NCBI RefSeq assembly: GCF_000013645.1
Contig: NC_007952.1
Coordinates: 2,666,001-2,730,000 of the forward strand
Length of the DNA: 64,000 bases
Source: Paraburkholderia xenovorans LB400
GTDB lineage: Bacteria > Pseudomonadota > Gammaproteobacteria > Burkholderiales > Burkholderiaceae
Direction of reading: 5' to 3'
The position numbers were made by a program, and so were the translations under genes. This document shows, piece after piece, positions 59,868 to 64,000 of the stretch (within the stretch, counting starts at the first letter, position 1; each line of letters begins with the position of its first letter). The notes beneath the pieces are model-generated. The model was not told where the DNA came from, made no database searches, and saw nothing but the letters and a program-made list of their open reading frames with translations.

Positions 59868-61577
59868 TCACTTCGGTAACAGCCCCTTCGCCTGATCGAG
59901 CATCTTGTCGACTGCTTTACTGAATCCGCCTGCCTGATCGTCGCTCTTCTTTTGCGCGGGCGTCTGCGAGGCGGCGACGCACGCAGCGCGCATTTCAGGA
60001 TGTTCCGCCGTGCACGAAAGGGACAGTTGCTTCGCGCGGTTGACATCGCCATGCTCGCGATACCAGGAGATGACACCCGGCCAGGTCACCGCTGTCCTTC
60101 CAAAATATTCGAATTGCTGCAGCAAAAATGCCTCGCCCTGCTTCGCGTCTCTCTGTCCTATACGGTTGGCGAGATTGGTCTGCACCGCCCATGAGCGGTC
60201 GCGCGACCCCAGATTGCGCCGCAGCACCTGCGTCTGTGTATCGGACGGCGCCGAACGCGATAGCGTCATCAGGTTGGACAGCAGAAACACGGGATAGGCA
60301 TGGTCCGCTGTCGGACCCGATGCGACCGTACCCGCCACTTGCAGCGCCTGCGGATAGTTCCCTGCCGCCTGCAGATCCTGCAAGTCGGATATGGCCTTGT
60401 AGTGGGCCAGAATGAGCGCAGTGGAGCCGCGCTTTCGGGCTGCGTTCCACGGTTCGATTCGCGGGTCGGGCCGCTTGTCTCCGAGCATGGGGCGCACGAG
60501 TTCGGTCAGGTTATCTTCGCGCGCGGCCGGATCGCCGTGATCGTCGTGCAGCGTTTCGAGTTGAGCCGAGATCTGATCGTCGATCACCGCCCGCGCGTCG
60601 AAGAGATTCTCCGCGACGCTCGCCTGCGCACCCGCACGCACGGAGGTGTACTGCCCGACCGCGTCGCGCAGCTCGCCGATACTGCTGAGCTGGTTCACCG
60701 TTTGCGCTGCGCCGCCGCCTACCGCAGGCGCGACCGGCTGGGCACGCGCCTGCGCCGCGGCCTGTTGACCGGCCTTCTCTCGTCCCGCCTGAAGCTGCTT
60801 CTCGCGCAGTTTCTGACGCCGCGCTTTGGCGTCCTGATCGTACGCAATCACGCGTTCGAAGAAAGCTTTGAAACCGTCGACGTAGGAGTAGCCGCAACGA
60901 AGGCTGATGGTCGCACCAAACCGGTCGGCCTGTTCCTCGACGCTGCGTTGCCAGGCGGGAAACAGCACGCGTGTGCCGAGTGTCTGCACCACCGCGATAT
61001 TGTCCACGCCGGTCCATGTGTTGGAGGTGGGCGATTTGTTCGTCACCGTCCAGGCGAGCGACACGATGGCGAGCGATGTATCGCCGGCCGTGCGCGCGTC
61101 GAAAATCGCGTGATGGTTCAGGTAGATATGACCAAATTCGTGAGAGAGGATCGCAAATATCTCGTCTTCCGATTCAGCCGACTGCAACCAGCCGACTGAC
61201 ACAAAGATGTTGCCGCCCGGACTCGAGTTCGCGTTCAGCCCATTCTCGGAGATGATATGCACAGAGCCCGGGTAGTTCGGTGTGCCGGCGGTCTTCTTGA
61301 TCGTCGCGAGCAGGCCGTTCAGATACGCCTCCATCTCGGGCATCGGCACGAGACCCCAGCCGTCGGCGCGCGCGTTCATCAAATCGAGCCTGATGTCGGG
61401 CCAGTCGCGAGCAGGCGGCGGTGGAATGGAGCCGACGGTGTCGAGCGTCACGGCGCCTTTCGGCGAACCGCCGCCGATGTTCAGATTCGACAGGCTGCCC
61501 GGCAGTTTGACGTCCGCGCATGCGCCGAGGAAAAGGCTTGCGCATGCACTGCAGAAGTATCGGCGTCCGCTGTGCAT
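59868..61577 (-). CDS. M48-family metalloprotease lipoprotein
   Basis: This 569-residue protein has a lipoprotein-like N-terminus (FCSACASLFLGAC, lipobox LGAC at about residues 19-22), zinc motif HEFGH at ILSHEFGHIYLNHH and the third ligand in EEQADRFGA. The catalytic part covers about residues 80-260; a long helical, Ala/Gln-rich region (about 265-330) and TPR-like C-terminal repeats follow, a BepA-like layout. Likely periplasmic, outer-membrane-anchored quality control. ATG 61577 follows the upstream stop by 2 bp; third gene of the CHASE2 operon. Confidence 0.9.
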   Translation of the reverse strand: MHSGRRYFCSACASLFLGACADVKLPGSLSNLNIGGGSPKGAVTLDTVGSIPPPPARDWPDIRLDLMNARADGWGLVPMPEMEAYLNGLLATIKKTAGTPNYPGSVHIISENGLNANSSPGGNIFVSVGWLQSAESEDEIFAILSHEFGHIYLNHHAIFDARTAGDTSLAIVSLAWTVTNKSPTSNTWTGVDNIAVVQTLGTRVLFPAWQRSVEEQADRFGATISLRCGYSYVDGFKAFFERVIAYDQDAKARRQKLREKQLQAGREKAGQQAAAQARAQPVAPAVGGGAAQTVNQLSSIGELRDAVGQYTSVRAGAQASVAENLFDARAVIDDQISAQLETLHDDHGDPAAREDNLTELVRPMLGDKRPDPRIEPWNAARKRGSTALILAHYKAISDLQDLQAAGNYPQALQVAGTVASGPTADHAYPVFLLSNLMTLSRSAPSDTQTQVLRRNLGSRDRSWAVQTNLANRIGQRDAKQGEAFLLQQFEYFGRTAVTWPGVISWYREHGDVNRAKQLSLSCTAEHPEMRAACVAASQTPAQKKSDDQAGGFSKAVDKMLDQAKGLLPK

Positions 61578-61579
61578 GA

Positions 61580-61960
61580 TTATTGGCACCGGTTGGCGGC
61601 CGCACCGAGCGTGCCGGCTGCCTGAATGCCGGCAGACTGGCTACAGCGGGCCTGCGCACTACGAACAACCTTCACATCCATGCCGTCCACCCAATACGGC
61701 TTGCCGTCGACTTTCACGGGGTAGAAGTCGTGTTGGGACGCGCCTTGTACGAGAAGCGGCAAGGTCGGAGCGTCGATCGCACTGCTTTTTATGTCCGGAG
61801 CGCTGTAGAGCTTCACTGTTCCGCCCGGTTTCTGCGCATCGACATAAGTCGGGGCTTGAGCCGAGGCCGTGCCGCTCGCTGCGGCACTGACCGCTATGGC
61901 CGCCGTCACGGTCAGGAATGCGTATTTGATCCGCTGCCGGGTATCTCGAACTTGTTGCAT
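61580..61960 (-). CDS. Small secreted protein, possibly SH3-like
   Basis: This 126-residue protein has a signal peptide of about 36 residues ending ASAQAP. The mature part KLYSAPDIKSSAIDAPTLPL and DFYPVKVDGKPYWVDGMDVKV looks like a bacterial SH3 (SH3_3-like) fold. The tail has two Cys. AAGGAGG lies 7 nt before ATG 61960. It sits between the CHASE2 gene and the M48 protease gene with gaps of 2 bp each, so the three proteins probably act together in the periplasm. Function unknown. Confidence 0.78.
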   Translation of the reverse strand: MQQVRDTRQRIKYAFLTVTAAIAVSAAASGTASAQAPTYVDAQKPGGTVKLYSAPDIKSSAIDAPTLPLLVQGASQHDFYPVKVDGKPYWVDGMDVKVVRSAQARCSQSAGIQAAGTLGAAANRCQ

Positions 61961-61962
61961 GA

Positions 61963-63633
61963 TCAATCCTCCTTGCTATCCGTGACCCAGTTAAACAGGT
62001 GTTCGCTCCACTCGAGCCATTCAACTGCGATAGTGCAGGCGAGGACATGGGCAATCAGCAGGAACGGCATATGCAAGTGCGTACCGAACACAATCATCCC
62101 CACGCCAAATGCCACGAGCGCAAATCCACTCAGACAGAACAACGCGATATTGAAAATGGCGGTGAGCGCCTTTGCACACCACCAGTGCAAGGAAAAGCGC
62201 CTGTTCCAATGCCGGCGCTCATGATAGAAACGCGCGAATTCCTGCCGAACCCATTTCTTGGCGCCGGCAATGAGGAAAATCGCAACAAAGCCGATCACAC
62301 TCAGGAACAAAAGCTTGCCCCACCTGACAGCGGGCATGTCGAGTTGAGGCTCCCACGCCTCGATGTTATCCAGCCCACCTCGATGACTAAAAAGATTGTC
62401 GAGTGCGGCGGCATGCAGAAACACGCCCGGAATGCGGTCATTCAGCGGCGAGAGGACAAAGTCGTTCGAATAATCGAATGATGTTCCGATCATCACAATG
62501 CGATCCCGGAACGCAGCGGCCTGTTCGTCAACGGACATCTGTTCGATTTGACTTGCGTGGATAGTGCGGTAGTGCACACAGAGCGGCCGACTGGTCGGGC
62601 GTAAGAATGCGCGCGACTCGGCGCGCCACAGAAGCCTGAGTTCGCTGTCGCTCGAAGTGCAATACATCTGCTCGTCGTGATCGCCCGTGTCCACTCGCAG
62701 CAAAAACGCACGGCGCGCCTCGCTCTCTTCGTCATCGGAATCGAGCCATCGCAAACCGTCCTCAGCCGTGTCGAGCGGCCAGGTAACCGACATTAAGCGG
62801 GGCTCATCGCACTGCGCCTCCAGGTCGCCCCTGCCGTACACATCCTCGTAAATCGCGAACGCTGCACTCAATGGGCAATTACCTTGCGAAGGGTTGCGCC
62901 ATTTCATATCCTTGTCCGTAATCCGGTTGACGCCGATTGTTTGCTCGCCGTTGTGTTCTTCCTTTGCATAGACGAGCGGATAAGTCCACGCCAGCCGGTC
63001 CACCGCATGGGCAGAAAATTCAATGCCCACGCGTTTCACCGCCTTCAACGCCTGATCCTCGTCAAGGTCGTCGTTGGTGGCAAGCCTGTTGTCTTCTGTT
63101 CTGCGGGCTGCCAGATAGACGCCCGTTTTCTTCGATATCAGTTCTGCGAGCGACCGCTTGAAGTCGTCGAATCCCGGGCCCTTAGGCTGCGAAAGAATCA
63201 CGTCGACAAATACGCTCGCCGGTGGATGCGCGTTCAGAACGCCAAGCAGCCAGGTGTAAAACGGGTAACGTGCAGGCCAGCCTTCCTGCTTCGCCTTAAG
63301 CGCTTCGCGATCGATTACGAGGACGGTGATGTCTTTGTCATTCCACACCGTCCGCGGATGCTCGTTGACCTTCCCGCGCTCGCGCCTGATTTCGGACTCG
63401 CGGTCGAGGTCGCGTTCGTGCTCGCTGCCAACGTCGAACCAGTAACCGGAGAATGGCGCCGCGTAGCGTGCCATCGTTTGCGCGCCCATTTCTTCGGTGA
63501 AGCGAGTTGGCACCACGAGAGCAAGCAGAAGGCCCAACAGCACCGATAAAGCCGCGCGCCCGAGCAAATGCCTCCAGCCGGGTTTCTCGTGCTTTTCTTT
63601 TCCCCGCTCCTGTTTTCCGTTCTGCGTCGCCAT
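61963..63633 (-). CDS. CHASE2-domain membrane protein without an output domain
   Basis: This 556-residue protein has one N-terminal membrane helix (about residues 24-42), a large periplasmic CHASE2 sensor (about 55-420; ITVLVIDREALK, VFVDVILSQPKG, RIVMIGTSFDYSNDFVLSPL, PGVFLHAAALDNL) and then three C-terminal helices and a short tail. CHASE2 proteins usually end in a cyclase or kinase domain; none is present here. First gene of an operon with a small secreted protein and an M48 protease, hinting at signalling by envelope interaction. Confidence 0.88.
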   Translation of the reverse strand: MATQNGKQERGKEKHEKPGWRHLLGRAALSVLLGLLLALVVPTRFTEEMGAQTMARYAAPFSGYWFDVGSEHERDLDRESEIRRERGKVNEHPRTVWNDKDITVLVIDREALKAKQEGWPARYPFYTWLLGVLNAHPPASVFVDVILSQPKGPGFDDFKRSLAELISKKTGVYLAARRTEDNRLATNDDLDEDQALKAVKRVGIEFSAHAVDRLAWTYPLVYAKEEHNGEQTIGVNRITDKDMKWRNPSQGNCPLSAAFAIYEDVYGRGDLEAQCDEPRLMSVTWPLDTAEDGLRWLDSDDEESEARRAFLLRVDTGDHDEQMYCTSSDSELRLLWRAESRAFLRPTSRPLCVHYRTIHASQIEQMSVDEQAAAFRDRIVMIGTSFDYSNDFVLSPLNDRIPGVFLHAAALDNLFSHRGGLDNIEAWEPQLDMPAVRWGKLLFLSVIGFVAIFLIAGAKKWVRQEFARFYHERRHWNRRFSLHWWCAKALTAIFNIALFCLSGFALVAFGVGMIVFGTHLHMPFLLIAHVLACTIAVEWLEWSEHLFNWVTDSKED

Positions 63634-64000
63634 TTCCCAGCCTGGAATGTCAGTGGAACGAAACGACAGAAAGCAGTCTAGAAAATCCTCAATCTTTACG
63701 TTAGTTTAATTTTCATCGGGTAAACACGAAGCGAAGCAATTACCTGTCAATTTTTCAGCGCGACGATTAAGTATGAATAAAGACAGCCGCGACACGCGCC
63801 TTTTTATTTTTCGTCTGGATGACTAATATTCTGCCACCTCTTTCAGTCCATCCAGGCGAAGCCCGCGCTGGGCACATCAGCCGATAGTTAGCAATCCGCC
63901 GCCATTGGCCGCGCTAATGCGATTCAAGCGCTCAAACAATAAACCGGGAAAATGCCGACATGTGGCGGATAACGACTATTCAGTTGCGGCGGGGTTTGCA
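63634..64000. other. Intergenic region at the right edge
   Basis: About 365 bp, AT-rich for this genome (runs of T and A near 63690-63830). It holds the promoter of the CHASE2 operon. No gene, RNA or clear terminator is supported, although a GC hairpin followed by T-rich sequence lies near 63785-63815. Confidence 0.4.

Noticed and set aside
63785..63815. Terminator at the right edge
   Set aside because: The hairpin stem is only about 4 bp and no gene end lies upstream on the plus strand.

Overview
The window looks like chromosomal DNA of a Burkholderiaceae member, most likely Paraburkholderia. It is GC-rich throughout. It carries a LuxR-RsaL-LuxI locus of the BraI/R layout, a Burkholderia-type trimeric porin, a DUF3005-like small protein and many ABC-fed catabolic operons with short intergenic gaps. 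No rRNA, tRNA, CRISPR array or prophage was seen. The taxonomic call is an inference from gene content.

Left part (1-19 kb). A truncated membrane diguanylate cyclase opens the window. Next comes a polyphosphate/phosphate group: a CHAD protein, a PiT phosphate transporter split by an IS3-family element with a clean 3-bp target duplication, and PPK2. A VOC protein, a 23-unit hexanucleotide repeat, an HtrA-like protease, gamma-glutamyltransferase and an MFS exporter follow. A tightly coupled four-gene operon (CDP-alcohol phosphotransferase, Fe/2-oxoglutarate oxygenase, flippase-like membrane protein, nucleotidyltransferase) looks like an undescribed headgroup or lipid modification pathway. A Tat-exported PhoX phosphatase has a good Pho box upstream.

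Middle (19-33.5 kb). Porin, small envelope proteins, an AraC regulator, serine acetyltransferase, a remnant of a sugar ABC ATPase next to an SMP-30 lactonase, and a quorum-sensing locus with a clear lux box. An FNR-like regulator and a universal stress protein both have FNR-like boxes upstream. An EgtB/SenA-like sulfoxide synthase stands alone.

Catabolic block (33.5-51.5 kb). A formamidase is followed by an unusual AraC-formamidase fusion, a PuuE-like deacetylase, an amino-acid-type ABC system with permease and ATPase fused, and a MetX-like hydrolase. An MBL lactonase-like gene and a GntR regulator are divergent from a second operon of lactonase-like hydrolase, SDR, ribose-type ABC transporter and amidohydrolase, which looks like a pathway for a sugar or sugar acid.

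Right part (51.5-64 kb). A bufferin-type RiPP metallophore operon (DUF2282 precursor, DUF692/MNIO enzyme, DUF2063 partner, DoxX) contains an extra unassigned gene between bufB and bufC; this is the strongest candidate for something undescribed. It is followed by an AraC regulator, a dihydrolipoamide-dehydrogenase-like protein that lacks one redox cysteine, a SET-domain protein, a TetR regulator and a three-gene operon of CHASE2 protein, small secreted protein and M48 lipoprotein protease.
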